A stretch of 64,000 bases of DNA from Streptomyces sp. DH5 (GCF_020873915.1 NZ_JAHWGP010000010.1:62001-126000); one strand, 5' to 3'. Shown: positions 10,343 through 22,427, counted from the stretch's first letter. Notes: generated from the sequence alone by a model not told the origin. Numbers and translations: made by a program.

Positions 10343-12430
10343 ATGGCCGACCCCTCCAGCTACCGCCCCAAACCGGGTGAGATCCCCGACTCGCCGGGGG
10401 TCTACCGGTTCCGCGACGAGCACCGCCGGGTGATCTACGTCGGAAAGGCGAAGAGCCTGCGCCAACGCCTGGCGAACTACTTCCAGGACCTGGCCGGGCT
10501 GCACCCCCGCACGCGCTCCATGGTGACCACGGCCGCGTCCGTGGAGTGGACCGTGGTGTCCACGGAGGTGGAGGCGCTCCAGCTGGAGTACTCCTGGATC
10601 AAGGAGTACGACCCCCGGTTCAACGTCAAGTACCGCGACGACAAGAGCTACCCGTACCTCGCGGTGACGATGAACGAGGAGTTCCCGCGCGTGCAGGTGA
10701 TGCGCGGTCACAAGAAGAAGGGCGTGCGCTACTTCGGCCCGTACGCGCACGCCTGGGCGATCCGCGACACCGTGGACCTGATGCTGCGCGTCTTCCCGGT
10801 GCGCACCTGCTCGGCGGGGGTCTTCAAGAACGCCGCCCGCACCGGCCGGCCGTGTCTGCTCGGCTACATCGACAAGTGCTCGGCGCCCTGCGTCGACCGC
10901 GTGTCCGCCGAGGACCACCGTGAACTGGCCGAGGAGTTCTGTGACTTCATGGCCGGCCGCACGGGCACCTACCTCCGCCGCCTGGAACGGCGGATGACGG
11001 AGGCGGCCGAGGAGATGGAGTACGAGCGGGCCGCGCGCCTGCGCGACGACATCGGCGCCCTGAAGAAGGCCATGGAGAAGAACGCGGTCGTGCTCGCCGA
11101 CGCGACCGACGCCGACCTGATCGCGGTCGCCGAGGACGAGCTGGAGGCGGCCGTCCAGATCTTCCACGTGCGCGGCGGACGCGTGCGCGGTCAGCGCGGC
11201 TGGGTCACCGACAAGGTCGAGGAGATCACCACCGGCGCCCTGGTCGAGCACGCCCTGCAGCAGCTCTACGGCGAGGAGACCGGCGACGCGGTCCCCCGGG
11301 AGGTTCTGGTCCCCGCCCTGCCGGACCCGGTGGAACCGGTCCAGCAGTGGCTGACCGAGCGGCGCGGCTCGGGCGTGTCCCTGCGCATCCCGCAGCGCGG
11401 TGACAAGAAGTCCCTGATGGAGACCGTGGAGCGCAACGCCCAGCATGCGCTCGTGCTGCACAAGACCAAGCGCGCCTCCGACCTCACCACGCGCTCGCGC
11501 GCGCTGGAGGAGATCACCGACGCACTGGAGCTGGACAGCGCCCCGCTGCGGATCGAGTGCTACGACATCTCGCACCTCCAGGGCGACGACGTGGTGGCCT
11601 CCATGGTGGTGTTCGAGGACGGACTGGCCCGCAAGAGCGAGTACCGCCGCTTCCAGATCAAGGGCTTCGCCGGGCAGGACGACGTCCGCTCGATGCACGA
11701 GGTGATCACCCGCCGCTTCCGTCGCTACCTGGCGGAGAAGGAGCGGACGGGGGAGTGGACCGACGGTGAGGCCCCGGGTCCCGGGACGCCTGACGGAGGG
11801 CTCGCCGAGCCGCCCGGGAACACGCTCACCGAGGACGACGGCCGCCCCCGGCGGTTCGCCTACCCGCCGCAGCTCGTGGTGGTCGACGGCGGCGCCCCCC
11901 AGGTCGCGGCGGCCCGGCGCGCGCTGGACGAACTGGGCATCGACGACATCGCCGTGTGCGGCCTCGCCAAGCGCCTGGAGGAGGTCTGGGTGCCCGGCGA
12001 CGACGACCCGGTGGTGCTGCCCCGCAGCAGCGAGGGCCTCTACCTGCTCCAGCGGGTCCGTGACGAGGCGCACCGCTTCGCGATCACCTACCAGCGCACC
12101 AAGCGCGCCAAGCGTTTCCGCGCCAGCCCTCTGGACGAGGTGCCCGGCCTCGGCGAGACGCGCAAGCAGGCGCTGCTCAAGCACTTCGGTTCGTTGAAGA
12201 AACTGCGATCGGCGACAATCGACCAGATCTGCGAGGTTCCGGGCATAGGCCGCAAGACGGCCGAGACGATCGCCGGGGCCCTCGCGCGGGCGGCACCCGC
12301 AGCCCCCGCCGTGAACACGGCCACGGGCGAGATCATGGATGACACGGAAGAACCCGGGCAGGCGATGGGTTCTCCCGGGGAGCCCGTGTCCACGGGCGCC
12401 CCGGACGAACGACGGGGGCAGGAACGATGA
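10343..12430 (+). CDS. uvrC: Excinuclease ABC subunit C
   Basis: This 695-aa dual-incision nuclease of nucleotide excision repair has a GIY-YIG domain for the 3' cut at the N-terminus ([11 protein letters not shown]...[13 protein letters not shown]), a UVR helix pair that binds UvrB near 210-245 ([15 protein letters not shown]), an RNase H-like nuclease for the 5' cut from about 400 ([19 protein letters not shown]) and a C-terminal tandem helix-hairpin-helix ([20 protein letters not shown]). Length is normal for actinobacteria, with a Gly/Pro-rich insert near 475-495. Its stop overlaps the rapZ start (ATGA). Confidence 0.97.
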   Translation: MADPSSYRPKPGEIPDSPGVYRFRDEHRRVIYVGKAKSLRQRLANYFQDLAGLHPRTRSMVTTAASVEWTVVSTEVEALQLEYSWIKEYDPRFNVKYRDDKSYPYLAVTMNEEFPRVQVMRGHKKKGVRYFGPYAHAWAIRDTVDLMLRVFPVRTCSAGVFKNAARTGRPCLLGYIDKCSAPCVDRVSAEDHRELAEEFCDFMAGRTGTYLRRLERRMTEAAEEMEYERAARLRDDIGALKKAMEKNAVVLADATDADLIAVAEDELEAAVQIFHVRGGRVRGQRGWVTDKVEEITTGALVEHALQQLYGEETGDAVPREVLVPALPDPVEPVQQWLTERRGSGVSLRIPQRGDKKSLMETVERNAQHALVLHKTKRASDLTTRSRALEEITDALELDSAPLRIECYDISHLQGDDVVASMVVFEDGLARKSEYRRFQIKGFAGQDDVRSMHEVITRRFRRYLAEKERTGEWTDGEAPGPGTPDGGLAEPPGNTLTEDDGRPRRFAYPPQLVVVDGGAPQVAAARRALDELGIDDIAVCGLAKRLEEVWVPGDDDPVVLPRSSEGLYLLQRVRDEAHRFAITYQRTKRAKRFRASPLDEVPGLGETRKQALLKHFGSLKKLRSATIDQICEVPGIGRKTAETIAGALARAAPAAPAVNTATGEIMDDTEEPGQAMGSPGEPVSTGAPDERRGQER

Positions 12431-13431
12431 ACGAGCACGAGACGGGACCCGCGGCGGAGCAGGACGGGGCCCGGCAGCACACGGGCGGGACCGATACGCG
12501 CGGGAGCGCCCGACGGGACGACGGAGCACAGGTGGAAACGGGCAAGGACATGGCCGGGGTGCCCGAGGCGGGCATCCCCGAGCTGGTGATCATCTCCGGC
12601 ATGTCCGGGGCCGGCCGCTCGACGGCCGCGAAGTGTCTGGAGGACCTGGGCTGGTTCGTCGTGGACAACCTGCCGCCCGCCCTGATCACCACCATGGTGG
12701 AGCTCGGCGCGCGTTCCCAGGGCAACGTGGCGCGGATCGCGGTCGTCGTCGACGTCCGCGGCCGGCGCTTCTTCGACAACCTGCGCGAGTCCCTCGCCGA
12801 CCTGGACGGGCGGGGCGTGACCCGGCGGACGGTCTTCCTGGAGTCCTCCGACGACGCCCTGGTGCGCCGCTTCGAGTCCGTGCGCCGTCCGCACCCCCTC
12901 CAGGGCGACGGCCGGATCGTCGACGGCATCGCCGCCGAGCGGGAGCTGCTGCGCGAGCTGCGCGGCGACGCCGACCTGGTGATCGACACCTCCAGCCTCA
13001 ACGTGCACGAACTGCGCGCCAAGATGGACGCCCAGTTCGCCGGCGAGGAGGAGCCCGAGCTGCGGGCCACCGTCATGTCCTTCGGCTTCAAGTACGGCCT
13101 CCCGGTCGACGCCGACCTGGTCGTGGACATGCGGTTCCTGCCCAACCCCCACTGGGTGCCCGAGCTGCGCCCGTACACCGGCCTCAACGAGGAGGTGGCG
13201 TCGTACATCTTCAACCAGCCCGGCGCCAAGGAGTTCCTCGACCGGTACGCCGAGATGCTGCGGCTGATCGCCGCGGGCTACCGCCGCGAGGGCAAGCGCT
13301 ACGTGACCATCGCGGTCGGCTGCACCGGCGGCAAGCACCGCTCGGTCGCCATGTCGGAGAAGCTCGCCGCCCGGCTCGTCGCCGAGGGTGTGGAGACGGT
13401 GGTCGTCCACCGGGACATGGGACGGGAATGA
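12427..13431 (+). CDS. rapZ: RapZ/YvcJ-type nucleotide-binding protein
   Basis: This 334-aa protein has a P-loop, GMSGAGRS, at 58-65 and the conserved C-terminal motif [10 protein letters not shown]. In E. coli RapZ is an RNA-binding adaptor that controls amino-sugar synthesis; in Bacillus YvcJ hydrolyses GTP. The role in Streptomyces is not settled. The first roughly 50 residues are polar, low complexity and not part of the family core, so a later start cannot be excluded; ATG 12427 is kept for its ATGA overlap with uvrC. It also overlaps yvcK (ATGA). Confidence 0.92.
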   Translation: MNEHETGPAAEQDGARQHTGGTDTRGSARRDDGAQVETGKDMAGVPEAGIPELVIISGMSGAGRSTAAKCLEDLGWFVVDNLPPALITTMVELGARSQGNVARIAVVVDVRGRRFFDNLRESLADLDGRGVTRRTVFLESSDDALVRRFESVRRPHPLQGDGRIVDGIAAERELLRELRGDADLVIDTSSLNVHELRAKMDAQFAGEEEPELRATVMSFGFKYGLPVDADLVVDMRFLPNPHWVPELRPYTGLNEEVASYIFNQPGAKEFLDRYAEMLRLIAAGYRREGKRYVTIAVGCTGGKHRSVAMSEKLAARLVAEGVETVVVHRDMGRE

Positions 13432-14495
13432 CACGAGGTACTCCGCGGCTGAGCCGGCTGCGCAGAGCGGTCCCCGAGGGCCGCGCCGGCCGCCCGGTCG
13501 AGAGCCGTGGCGCCAGACCCCGCCGCAGGGGCGCCCAGCCCAAGGTCGTCGCCCTCGGGGGCGGCATGGGCCTGTCCGCCTCACTCGCCGCCCTGCGCCG
13601 GATCACCGGTGACCTCACCGCCGTCGTCACCGTCGCCGACGACGGCGGCTCCAGCGGACGCCTGCGCGACGAACTGGGTGTGCTGCCCCCCGGTGACCTG
13701 CGCAAAGCGCTGGCCGCGCTGTGCGGGGACGACGACTGGGGACAGACCTGGGCCCGCGTCATCCAGCACCGCTTCCAGTCCCAGGGCGACCTGCACGAGC
13801 ACGCGGTCGGCAATCTGCTGATCGTCGCCCTGTGGGAGCAGCTCGGCGACCACGTCCAGGCCCTGGACCTGGTCGGCCTGCTGCTCGGCGCGCACGGGCG
13901 GGTGCTGCCCATGTCCGCCGTGCCGCTGGAGCTCCAGGCCCTGGTCAAGGGGCACGACCCGGAGCGGCCGGAGGAGATCGACACGGTCCGCGGTCAGGCC
14001 ACCGTCGCCCTCACCCCCGGTGAGGTGCAGTCCGTGCACCTCGTGCCGAACGACCCGCCGGCCGTGCCCGAGGCGGTGGAGGCGGTCCTCGACGCGGACT
14101 GGGTGGTGCTCGGCCCCGGCTCCTGGTTCTCCTCGGTCATCCCGCACCTGCTCGTGCCGGAACTGTTGGACGCCCTCGTCGAGACGAAGGCACGCCGGGT
14201 ACTCTCGCTGAACCTCGCGCCGCAGCCGGGAGAAACCGAGGGCTTCTCCCCGCAGCGTCATTTGGAGGTTTTGGGACGACACGCCCCTAAACTCGCCCTG
14301 GACGTGGTGCTGGCCGACGAGGCCGCCGTGCCCGACCGCGACTTGCTCACCGATGCCGCCAAGCGGTTCGGGGCCGCGGTCGAGCTGGCCCCCGTGGCCC
14401 GGACCGACGGAAGCCCCCGGCACGACCCGGAGCTGTTGGCCGCCGCGTACGACCGTATTTTTCGGATGCATGGAAGGATCGGCCCATGGCGATGA
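13428..14495 (+). CDS. yvcK: YvcK/CofD-like gluconeogenesis factor
   Basis: This 355-aa protein belongs to the YvcK family, which binds UDP-GlcNAc and is needed for growth on gluconeogenic carbon and for cell-wall shape in Bacillus and mycobacteria. The nucleotide-sugar site motifs are [11 protein letters not shown] and [19 protein letters not shown], with a further [14 protein letters not shown]. It is related to the lactyl-phosphate transferase CofD but in the conserved rapZ-yvcK-whiA context. About 40 basic residues precede the core. ATG 13428 overlaps the rapZ stop, and the end overlaps whiA. Confidence 0.93.
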   Translation: MTRGTPRLSRLRRAVPEGRAGRPVESRGARPRRRGAQPKVVALGGGMGLSASLAALRRITGDLTAVVTVADDGGSSGRLRDELGVLPPGDLRKALAALCGDDDWGQTWARVIQHRFQSQGDLHEHAVGNLLIVALWEQLGDHVQALDLVGLLLGAHGRVLPMSAVPLELQALVKGHDPERPEEIDTVRGQATVALTPGEVQSVHLVPNDPPAVPEAVEAVLDADWVVLGPGSWFSSVIPHLLVPELLDALVETKARRVLSLNLAPQPGETEGFSPQRHLEVLGRHAPKLALDVVLADEAAVPDRDLLTDAAKRFGAAVELAPVARTDGSPRHDPELLAAAYDRIFRMHGRIGPWR

Positions 14496-15475
14496 CGGCA
14501 GCGGTGAAGGACGAGATCAGCCGGCTCCCCGTCACCCGTACCTGCTGCAGAAAGGCGGAGGTCTCCGCCATTCTGCGGTTCGCCGGCGGCCTCCACCTGG
14601 TGAGCGGGCGCATCGTGATCGAGGCGGAGCTGGACACCGCGATGGCGGCGCGCCGGCTCAAGCGGGACATCCTGGAGATCTTCGGCCACAGCTCCGAACT
14701 GATCGTGATGGCCCCGGGCGGCCTGCGCCGCGGCTCGCGTTACGTCGTCCGGGTGGTCGCGGGCGGGGACCAGCTGGCCCGCCAGACCGGGCTGGTGGAC
14801 GGCCGGGGACGCCCGATCCGCGGTCTGCCCCCGCAGGTGGTCTCGGGGGCCACCTGCGACGCCGAGGCGGCCTGGCGCGGCGCCTTCCTGGCCCACGGCT
14901 CCCTCACCGAACCCGGCCGCTCCTCCTCCCTGGAGGTGACCTGCCCCGGTCCCGAGGCGGCGCTCGCCCTGGTCGGCGCCGCCCGCCGGCTGCACATCGC
15001 CGCCAAGGCGCGCGAGGTGCGCGGGGTGGACCGGGTCGTGGTGCGCGACGGCGACGCGATCGGCGCGCTGCTCACCCGGCTGGGCGCCCACGAGTCGGTG
15101 CTGGCCTGGGAGGAGCGCCGGATGCGCCGTGAGGTGCGCGCCACGGCGAACCGGCTGGCCAACTTCGACGACGCCAACCTGCGCCGCTCCGCCCGCGCGG
15201 CCGTCGCCGCCGGCGCCCGGGTCCAGCGGGCCCTCGAGATCCTCGCCGACGACGTGCCCGAGCACCTCGCCGCCGCCGGCCGGCTGCGCATGGAGCACAA
15301 GCAGGCGTCCCTGGAGGAGCTGGGCGCGCTCGCCGACCCGCCGCTCACCAAGGACGCGGTGGCGGGCCGGATCCGCCGGCTGCTGGCCATGGCCGACAAG
15401 CGCGCCTCCGACCTGGGCATCCCGGGCACGGAGGCCAACATCGGCGAGGAGCTTGAGGACAGGCTCGTCGTCTGA
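14486..15475 (+). CDS. whiA: Sporulation/cell-division regulator WhiA
   Basis: This 329-aa protein has a LAGLIDADG-homing-endonuclease-like N-terminal domain without the catalytic acids, and a C-terminal helix-turn-helix ([21 protein letters not shown] at the end). In Streptomyces WhiA acts with WhiB to activate division genes and repress growth genes during sporulation. GGAAGG 9 nt before ATG 14486 supports that start; ATG 14492 would give an ATGA overlap with yvcK and is possible. As the last gene of the uvrC operon it may also have an internal promoter, which I could not identify. Confidence 0.96.
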   Translation: MAMTAAVKDEISRLPVTRTCCRKAEVSAILRFAGGLHLVSGRIVIEAELDTAMAARRLKRDILEIFGHSSELIVMAPGGLRRGSRYVVRVVAGGDQLARQTGLVDGRGRPIRGLPPQVVSGATCDAEAAWRGAFLAHGSLTEPGRSSSLEVTCPGPEAALALVGAARRLHIAAKAREVRGVDRVVVRDGDAIGALLTRLGAHESVLAWEERRMRREVRATANRLANFDDANLRRSARAAVAAGARVQRALEILADDVPEHLAAAGRLRMEHKQASLEELGALADPPLTKDAVAGRIRRLLAMADKRASDLGIPGTEANIGEELEDRLVV

Positions 15476-15621
15476 CGCAGGATCAGGACACCGGCGTCGT
15501 CGCCCACTCGGGTGGACGGCGCCGGTTCCCGTGTGGCGTGGCGGCGCCCTTGACTCGATCATGTTGTGTCATGAGCCTGGCATCTGTTCGCCGCCGTGGC
15601 GGACCACACCCAGGGGGGCTC

Positions 15622-18576
15622 ATGAGACACGGAGCGAGATCGATCCTCGCTGTCGGCACGCTCCTGATCGGCGGAGCGGGCTTGGCACCCATCGCGCAGG
15701 CACAGCCCGGTGCCCCCGCGGCCTCCGACGCCGAGGAGGTCAAGGTCTTCCGCGCCGAGATCCGCAAGGAGCAGGTACCCCTGCTGCTCGCGGCCGGGCA
15801 GGACGGCCACGAACTCGGTGAGCGGGTGCCCGACGAGGGCACCGCCACCGTCGAGGTCTACCTTACCGGCGGACAGGCCCAGAAGCTCGGGGAACGGGGC
15901 GTCGACCTCACCGAGCACACCTTGTCCGCCCGCGCGGAGACCCGGGTCGAGGACGCCGCCGAGGGCGTGTTCCGCCCGTACAGCGGACAGGGCGGCCTCA
16001 AGGAGGAGATCCTGCGCACCGCCCGGGAGCACCCCGACCTCACCAAGGTCGTCTCCATCGGGAAGACGGTGCGGGGCAAGGACATCCTCGCCCTGAAGCT
16101 CACCAGGAAGGCCAGGAAGACCAAGGACGGCTCCCGGCCCGCCGTCCTCTACATGTCCAACCAGCACGCGCGCGAGTGGATCACCCCGGAGATGACCCGG
16201 CGGCTGATGCACCACTACCTGGACTCCTACCGGTCGGACAAGCGGATCAAGAAGCTCGTCGACACCACCGAGCTGTGGTTCGTCCTCTCCGCCAACCCGG
16301 ACGGCTACGACTACACGTTCGCCGACGACGCCAACCGCCTCTGGCGCAAGAACCTCCGCGACGTCAACGGCGACGGCGCCATCAGCACCGGCGACGGCGT
16401 CGACCTCAACCGCAACTTCCCCTACAAGTGGGGCTACGACGACGAGGGCTCGTCCCCCAACCCCACCAGCCAGACCTACCGCGGCGCGTCCCCCGGCTCC
16501 GAGCCCGAGACCAAGGCCATCGACGCCTTCCAGAAGCGCATCGGTTTCGCCTACGGCATCAACTACCACTCCGCCGCCGAGCTCCTCCTCTACGGGGTCG
16601 GCTGGCAGGTGGCCACGCCCACCCCCGACGACGTCCTCTACGAGGCACTCGCCGGCACCCCGGACAACTCCGCGATCCCCGGTTACCACCCGCAGCTCTC
16701 CTCCGAGCTGTACACCACCAACGGCGAGGCCGACGGCCACGCGGCCAACGTCAACGGCATGGCGATGTTCACCCCCGAGATGTCGACCTGCCAGACCGTG
16801 TCCGACGCCGACCCCGACGACGAGTGGAACGCGCGCGACTGCCGCTCGGGCTTCAACTTCCCCGACGACGAGAAGCTGATCCAACAGGAGTTCGCCAAGA
16901 ACATCCCGTTCGCGCTCTCCGTCGCCGAGTCCGCCTCCCACCCCGACCGGCCGTCCTCCGCGGTCGGCCTGGAGGCCGCGGACTTCACCCCGGCCGCCTT
17001 CACCACGTCGTTCGCCCGGGGCGCCGACCAGGAGGTGTCCGTCGTCGCCCGCAAGTCGGTGCGCGACAAGGAGCTCAAGTACCGGATCAACGGCGGCCGT
17101 ACGCACGACGCCGGCCTGAGGCCCTGGAAGGGCGGCGAACGGTACGGCGGTGAGGACAACCTCCACTTCGACGAGTACCGGGCGAAGGTCAGGCACGCCC
17201 GGCCCGGCGACACGGTCGAGGTGTGGTTCACCGGCCGGGCCCGCCGCGGCCCGAAGGTGTCCAGCGAGCGCTTCACCTACACCGTCGCCGAACGCCCCCG
17301 CGCGGACGTCCTGGTCGTCTCCGAGGAGGGCGCGAAGGCCACACAGGCGCAGCGGTACGTCGACGCGCTCGAGGCCAACGGCCACCGCGCGGCCGTATGG
17401 GACGTCGCCGAGCGGGGCGCCCCGGACGCCCTCGGTGTGCTGAGCCATTTCCGCACGGTCGTCCACCACACCGGTGCGGCCACCCCCGGCATCGCCACCC
17501 AGCTCCAGCTGCGGGCCCACCTCAACGAGGGCGGCCGGCTGATCGAGGCGGGGGAGCAGGCCGGCGGCAGCGCCGACCTCGGCGGCGGAACCCTCTCCAA
17601 CGACTTCAGCCAGTACTACCTGGGCGCCTACAACCGCACCTCCACCCCTGGAGTCACCGGATTCACCGGCGCCGGCGCACTGGACGGCGTCACCGGGCCG
17701 CTCGGCGACACGCCCGGCAACCCGCTGGACCGGGCCGGTACCTACGCCGTCACCTCCGACGAACTGCCCGCCGACCGGTACCCGCTGTTCACGAGCGCCG
17801 GAGCCGGTCAGTACCCCGGCACGGTCAGCCCTTACGGGCCGTACGCCGGTTCGTACATGGCCGCCGCCGTGCACACCGACGACGGCTACAAGCGGCTCAC
17901 CCGCACGGTCGACCTGACGGACGTCACGGCGGCCGAGCGGCCCGCCCTGCGCACCCGGCTGCTGTGGGACACCGAGCCCGGCTACGACCACGTCCTCGTC
18001 GAGGCCCACACGGCCGGCGCCGACGACTGGACGACCCTGTCCGAGGCCGACGGCGCCACCCGCGCCACCGTGCCCACCGAGTGCGAGGCCGGGTTCTACA
18101 TGAGCGGGCACCCCTGGCTGGCGCACTACCTGACGCTGTCCGACGAGGGCTGCGCCGCGACCGGCACCACCGGTTCCTGGAACAGTCTGACCGGGTCCTC
18201 CGGCGGCTGGCGGCAGGTGGAGTTCGACCTGAGCGCCTACGCCGGGAAGACGGTCGAGGTGTCCCTCGCCTACGTCACCGACCCGGGCAGCGGCGGCCGG
18301 GGAGTCCTCGCCGACGAGGCCTCCCTGGTCGTCGGCGGCACGGTCACCCGGACCGAGGGTTTCGAGACATCCCTCGGCGTGTGGAAGACGTCCGGACCGC
18401 CCGCCGGCAGTCCGGCCGTGCTGAAGGACTGGACCCGCACCGGAGCGCTGTTCCGCACCCACGCGGCGGTCACCACCGACGACACGGTGCTGCTGGGCTT
18501 CGGCCTGGAGCACCTCGTCTCAGCGGCCGACCGGGCCGCGCTGCTCGGCAAGGCGCTGGACGCCCTGGACGGGTGA
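15622..18576 (+). CDS. Secreted M14 zinc carboxypeptidase with C-terminal beta domain
   Basis: This 984-aa exported protein has a signal peptide ending near AQAQPG, a propeptide-like segment, then the M14 catalytic domain. Zinc ligands are His182 and Glu185 (NQHAREW) and His316 (NYHSA); the general base is Glu386 (TPEMST); substrate arginine is in DLNRNFPYKWG. The roughly 500 residues after the enzyme hold beta-rich domains resembling immune-inhibitor-A-type modules (EPGYDHVLVEAHTAG, FDLSAYAGKTVEV). It likely trims peptides outside the cell. ATG 15622 follows CAGGGGGGCTC; the frame is open to 15538. A strong hairpin follows. Confidence 0.9.
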   Translation: MRHGARSILAVGTLLIGGAGLAPIAQAQPGAPAASDAEEVKVFRAEIRKEQVPLLLAAGQDGHELGERVPDEGTATVEVYLTGGQAQKLGERGVDLTEHTLSARAETRVEDAAEGVFRPYSGQGGLKEEILRTAREHPDLTKVVSIGKTVRGKDILALKLTRKARKTKDGSRPAVLYMSNQHAREWITPEMTRRLMHHYLDSYRSDKRIKKLVDTTELWFVLSANPDGYDYTFADDANRLWRKNLRDVNGDGAISTGDGVDLNRNFPYKWGYDDEGSSPNPTSQTYRGASPGSEPETKAIDAFQKRIGFAYGINYHSAAELLLYGVGWQVATPTPDDVLYEALAGTPDNSAIPGYHPQLSSELYTTNGEADGHAANVNGMAMFTPEMSTCQTVSDADPDDEWNARDCRSGFNFPDDEKLIQQEFAKNIPFALSVAESASHPDRPSSAVGLEAADFTPAAFTTSFARGADQEVSVVARKSVRDKELKYRINGGRTHDAGLRPWKGGERYGGEDNLHFDEYRAKVRHARPGDTVEVWFTGRARRGPKVSSERFTYTVAERPRADVLVVSEEGAKATQAQRYVDALEANGHRAAVWDVAERGAPDALGVLSHFRTVVHHTGAATPGIATQLQLRAHLNEGGRLIEAGEQAGGSADLGGGTLSNDFSQYYLGAYNRTSTPGVTGFTGAGALDGVTGPLGDTPGNPLDRAGTYAVTSDELPADRYPLFTSAGAGQYPGTVSPYGPYAGSYMAAAVHTDDGYKRLTRTVDLTDVTAAERPALRTRLLWDTEPGYDHVLVEAHTAGADDWTTLSEADGATRATVPTECEAGFYMSGHPWLAHYLTLSDEGCAATGTTGSWNSLTGSSGGWRQVEFDLSAYAGKTVEVSLAYVTDPGSGGRGVLADEASLVVGGTVTRTEGFETSLGVWKTSGPPAGSPAVLKDWTRTGALFRTHAAVTTDDTVLLGFGLEHLVSAADRAALLGKALDALDG

Positions 18577-18637
18577 CACCGCACCTCGCACGGATCGGCG
18601 ACCCGTAGCGAAATGGGGTGAGAAACAGCCACCGGTA

Positions 18638-19809
<1,172 letters not shown>

Positions 19810-19837
19810 TCGCGGAGCGGACGGCCTGATATGAGTG

Positions 19838-19877
19838 CAGGGCTCGGCCGGTGCGGCAACGCGCCGGCCGAGCCCTG
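19838..19877 (+). terminator. 14-bp hairpin between gap and pgk
   Basis: Arms 19838-19851 and 19864-19877 are exact complements with a 12-nt loop. It is a terminator or a partial one that lowers read-through to pgk. Confidence 0.8.
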
Positions 19878-19906
19878 ACGCACGTATCGGAGCAGACGCC
19901 CTCTTC

Positions 19907-19936
19907 CGATCACGAGCGATCACGAGCGAACACGAG
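19907..19936 (+). repeat. Three tandem 10-bp repeats in the pgk leader
   Basis: CGATCACGAG occurs twice and CGAACACGAG once, head to tail, ending 20 nt before the pgk ATG. One helical turn per unit fits a regulator binding one face of the DNA, but it could be simple slippage. Confidence 0.7.
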
Positions 19937-19956
19937 CTCTAGCCAGGGAGCCCCCC

Positions 19957-21168
19957 ATGAAGACGATCGACGAACTCCTCTCCGATGGTGTCGCGGGCAA
20001 GCGGGTCTTCGTCCGCGCCGACCTCAACGTGCCGCTGGACGGCACCACCATCACCGACGACGGCCGGATCCGCGCCGTGGTGCCCACCGTCAAGGCGCTC
20101 GCCGAGGCGGGTGCCCGCGTGGTCGTCGCCTCGCACCTGGGCCGCCCCAAGGGCGCCCCGGACCCCGCCTTCTCCCTCGCCCCGGCCGCCGCGCGCCTCG
20201 GTGAACTCCTCGGCGCCGACGTCGCCTTCGCGACCGACACCGTCGGCGAGTCCGCCACCGCCACCGTCGACGGCCTCGCCGACGGCCGGGTCGCGGTCCT
20301 CGAGAACCTGCGCTTCAACGCCGGCGAGACCAGCAAGGACGACGCCGAGCGCGGCGCCTTCGCCGACCGGCTGGCCGCCCTCGCCGACGCGTACGTCGGC
20401 GACGGCTTCGGCGCGGTGCACCGGGGGCACGCCTCGGTCCTCGACCTCCCGGCGCGCCTGCCGCACTACGCCGGGTACCTCATCGCCACCGAGGTCGGCG
20501 TGCTGAGGAAGCTCACCGACGACGTCAAGCGGCCCTACGTGGTCGCCCTCGGCGGCGCCAAGGTCTCCGACAAGCTGGCCGTCATCGACCAACTGCTCGA
20601 CAAGGCCGACCGCATCCTCATCGGCGGCGGCATGGCGTACACCTTCCTCAAGGCCCAGGGCCACGAGATCGGCACCTCGCTGGTGCAGGAGGACCAGATC
20701 CCGGCCGTCCGGGAATACCTGGAGCGCGCCGAGAAGAACGGCGTCGAGCTGCTGGTGCCCGTCGACACGCTGGTCGCGGCCGAGTTCCCCGACATGAGGA
20801 CCAAGGCGCCCGCCGACCCCGGCACCGTCGCCGCCGACGCCATGCCCGCCGGACAGATGGGCCTGGACATCGGGCCCGAGACCCGGGCGCTGTACGCCTC
20901 GAAGCTCGCCGACGCCGGCACCGTCTTCTGGAACGGCCCCATGGGCGTCTTCGAGCACCCCGACTACGCCGAGGGCACCAAGGCGGTCGCCCAGGCCCTG
21001 ATCGACTCTCCGGGATTCACCGTGGTGGGCGGCGGGGACTCCGCCGCCGCGGTCCGTACCCTGGGCTTCGACGAGCAGGCATTCGGCCACATCTCGACCG
21101 GAGGCGGCGCCTCCCTCGAATACCTCGAGGGCAAGACGCTCCCCGGCCTCGCCGCACTGGAGGACTGA
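19957..21168 (+). CDS. pgk: Phosphoglycerate kinase
   Basis: This 403-aa glycolytic kinase transfers phosphate from 1,3-bisphosphoglycerate to ADP. Recognised parts are the substrate site RVFVRADLNVPLD at the N-terminus, VVASHLGRPKG, VGDGFGAVHRGHAS, and the nucleotide site GGGDSAAAVRTLG near the C-terminus. AGGGAG precedes ATG 19957 by about 8 nt. tpiA starts 6 bp after its stop and borrows the GGAGG in the last pgk codons, so the two are coupled. Confidence 0.97.
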   Translation: MKTIDELLSDGVAGKRVFVRADLNVPLDGTTITDDGRIRAVVPTVKALAEAGARVVVASHLGRPKGAPDPAFSLAPAAARLGELLGADVAFATDTVGESATATVDGLADGRVAVLENLRFNAGETSKDDAERGAFADRLAALADAYVGDGFGAVHRGHASVLDLPARLPHYAGYLIATEVGVLRKLTDDVKRPYVVALGGAKVSDKLAVIDQLLDKADRILIGGGMAYTFLKAQGHEIGTSLVQEDQIPAVREYLERAEKNGVELLVPVDTLVAAEFPDMRTKAPADPGTVAADAMPAGQMGLDIGPETRALYASKLADAGTVFWNGPMGVFEHPDYAEGTKAVAQALIDSPGFTVVGGGDSAAAVRTLGFDEQAFGHISTGGGASLEYLEGKTLPGLAALED

Positions 21169-21174
21169 CCCTCA

Positions 21175-21951
21175 ATGACCACCCGTACGCCGCTGATGGC
21201 GGGCAACTGGAAGATGAACCTCAACCACCTCGAGGCCATCGCCCACGTCCAGAAGCTCGCCTTCGCCCTCGCCGACAAGGACTACGAGGCCGTCGAGGTC
21301 GCCGTCCTGCCGCCCTTCACCGACCTGCGCTCCGTGCAGACCCTCGTCGACGGCGACAAGCTGAAGATCAAGTACGGTGCCCAGGACATCTCCGCGCACG
21401 ACGGCGGCGCCTACACCGGCGAGATCTCCGGCCCCATGCTGGCCAAGCTGAAGTGCACCTTCGTGGCCGTCGGCCACTCCGAGCGCCGCCAGTACCACGC
21501 CGAGACCGACGAGATCGTGAACGCCAAGGTCAAGGCCGCCTACAAGCACGGCATCACCCCCATCCTCTGCGTCGGCGAGGAACTGGAGGTCCGCGAGGCG
21601 GGCAACCACGTCGCCCACACCCTCGCCCAGGTCGAGGGCGGTCTGAAGGACCTCCCGGCCGAGCAGGCCGGGTCGGTCGTGATCGCCTATGAGCCGGTGT
21701 GGGCCATCGGCACCGGCAAGGTCTGCGGCGCCGAGGACGCCCAGGAGGTCTGCGCCGCCATCCGCGGCAAGATCGCCGAGCTCTACACCCAGGAGCTGGC
21801 CGACGGGGTCCGCATCCAGTACGGCGGCTCGGTCAAGTCCGGCAACGTCGCCGAGATCATGGCGCAGGCCGACATCGACGGTGCCCTGGTCGGCGGCGCC
21901 TCGCTGGACGCGGACGAGTTCGTCAAGATCATCCGGTTCCGGGACCAGTGA
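21175..21951 (+). CDS. tpiA: Triosephosphate isomerase
   Basis: This 258-aa TIM barrel interconverts dihydroxyacetone phosphate and glyceraldehyde-3-phosphate. Lys13 (GNWKMN), the histidine in VGHSERR and the base glutamate in [11 protein letters not shown] are all present, as is the phosphate motif [10 protein letters not shown]. It is 6 bp from pgk and followed by a hairpin before secG. Confidence 0.97.
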   Translation: MTTRTPLMAGNWKMNLNHLEAIAHVQKLAFALADKDYEAVEVAVLPPFTDLRSVQTLVDGDKLKIKYGAQDISAHDGGAYTGEISGPMLAKLKCTFVAVGHSERRQYHAETDEIVNAKVKAAYKHGITPILCVGEELEVREAGNHVAHTLAQVEGGLKDLPAEQAGSVVIAYEPVWAIGTGKVCGAEDAQEVCAAIRGKIAELYTQELADGVRIQYGGSVKSGNVAEIMAQADIDGALVGGASLDADEFVKIIRFRDQ

Positions 21952-21983
21952 GTAGGCCATAGGGTCGATCCGTCGTACCCTTG

Positions 21984-22010
21984 CGGGGTCCAGTCCTGTG
22001 CTGGGCCCCG
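21984..22010 (+). terminator. 10-bp hairpin between tpiA and secG
   Basis: CGGGGTCCAG and CTGGGCCCCG pair over 10 bp with one G-U and the loop TCCTGTG. It may attenuate rather than end the glycolytic transcript. Confidence 0.5.
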
Positions 22011-22046
22011 CGTCGTCCATCCGAATCCGAGGAAGTTGGTCCAGCC

Positions 22047-22283
22047 GTGGTTATGGGGTTCTCCATCGCCCTGATCGTCTTCAGCCTGCTGCTGATGCTG
22101 CTGGTGCTGATGCACAAGGGGAAGGGCGGCGGCCTCTCCGACATGTTCGGTGGTGGCATGCAGTCCTCCGTCGGCGGCTCCTCGGTCGCCGAGCGCAACC
22201 TCGACCGGATCACCGTCGTGGTCGGTCTGCTCTGGTTCGCGTGCATCGTGGTGCTCGGCATCACGATGAAGGTGAACAACTGA
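22047..22283 (+). CDS. secG: Preprotein translocase subunit SecG
   Basis: This 78-aa membrane protein is the small partner of SecYE. It has two hydrophobic segments (IALIVFSLLLMLLVLMHKG and ITVVVGLLWFACIVVLGI) separated by the typical glycine/serine-rich loop GGGLSDMFGGGMQSS. GTG 22047 is favoured over ATG 22053 because GAGGAAG lies 11 nt upstream. secG next to tpiA is a conserved arrangement in many bacteria. Confidence 0.93.
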   Translation: MVMGFSIALIVFSLLLMLLVLMHKGKGGGLSDMFGGGMQSSVGGSSVAERNLDRITVVVGLLWFACIVVLGITMKVNN

Positions 22284-22316
22284 CCCGAGGGCGCATTCCG
22301 CTCGCATTTCCACGTG

Positions 22317-22365
22317 AAGCCCCATGTTGGGTACGCGCCGTCGAGCGCGACCTATCATGGGGCTT
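22317..22365 (+). terminator. Nested hairpin after secG
   Basis: Outer arms AAGCCCCATG and CATGGGGCTT are exact 10-bp complements; the 29-nt loop holds a second GCGC/GCGC stem. It is a likely terminator of the gap-secG region. Confidence 0.65.
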
Positions 22366-22399
22366 GCGTCTGGATGCGAGGAAAGGTAACTCCTATCAC

Positions 22400-22427
22400 T
22401 GGACGCGCGTTGGGCCTTACGTAGACT
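22400..22427 (+). promoter_or_regulatory. Candidate promoter of the RbpA-family gene
   Basis: TGGACG, 16 nt, TAGACT fits a vegetative promoter. It would give a leader of about 60 nt before GTG 22494. Confidence 0.4.

Noticed and set aside
9977-12529. An 850-codon open frame antisense to uvrC
   Set aside because: It overlaps uvrC fully and lacks recognisable domains; only the separate 55-aa frame at 9991-10158 is kept.
15559-18513. A 984-codon open frame antisense to the M14 peptidase
   Set aside because: The plus strand has a signal peptide and all M14 catalytic residues; the antisense frame has none.
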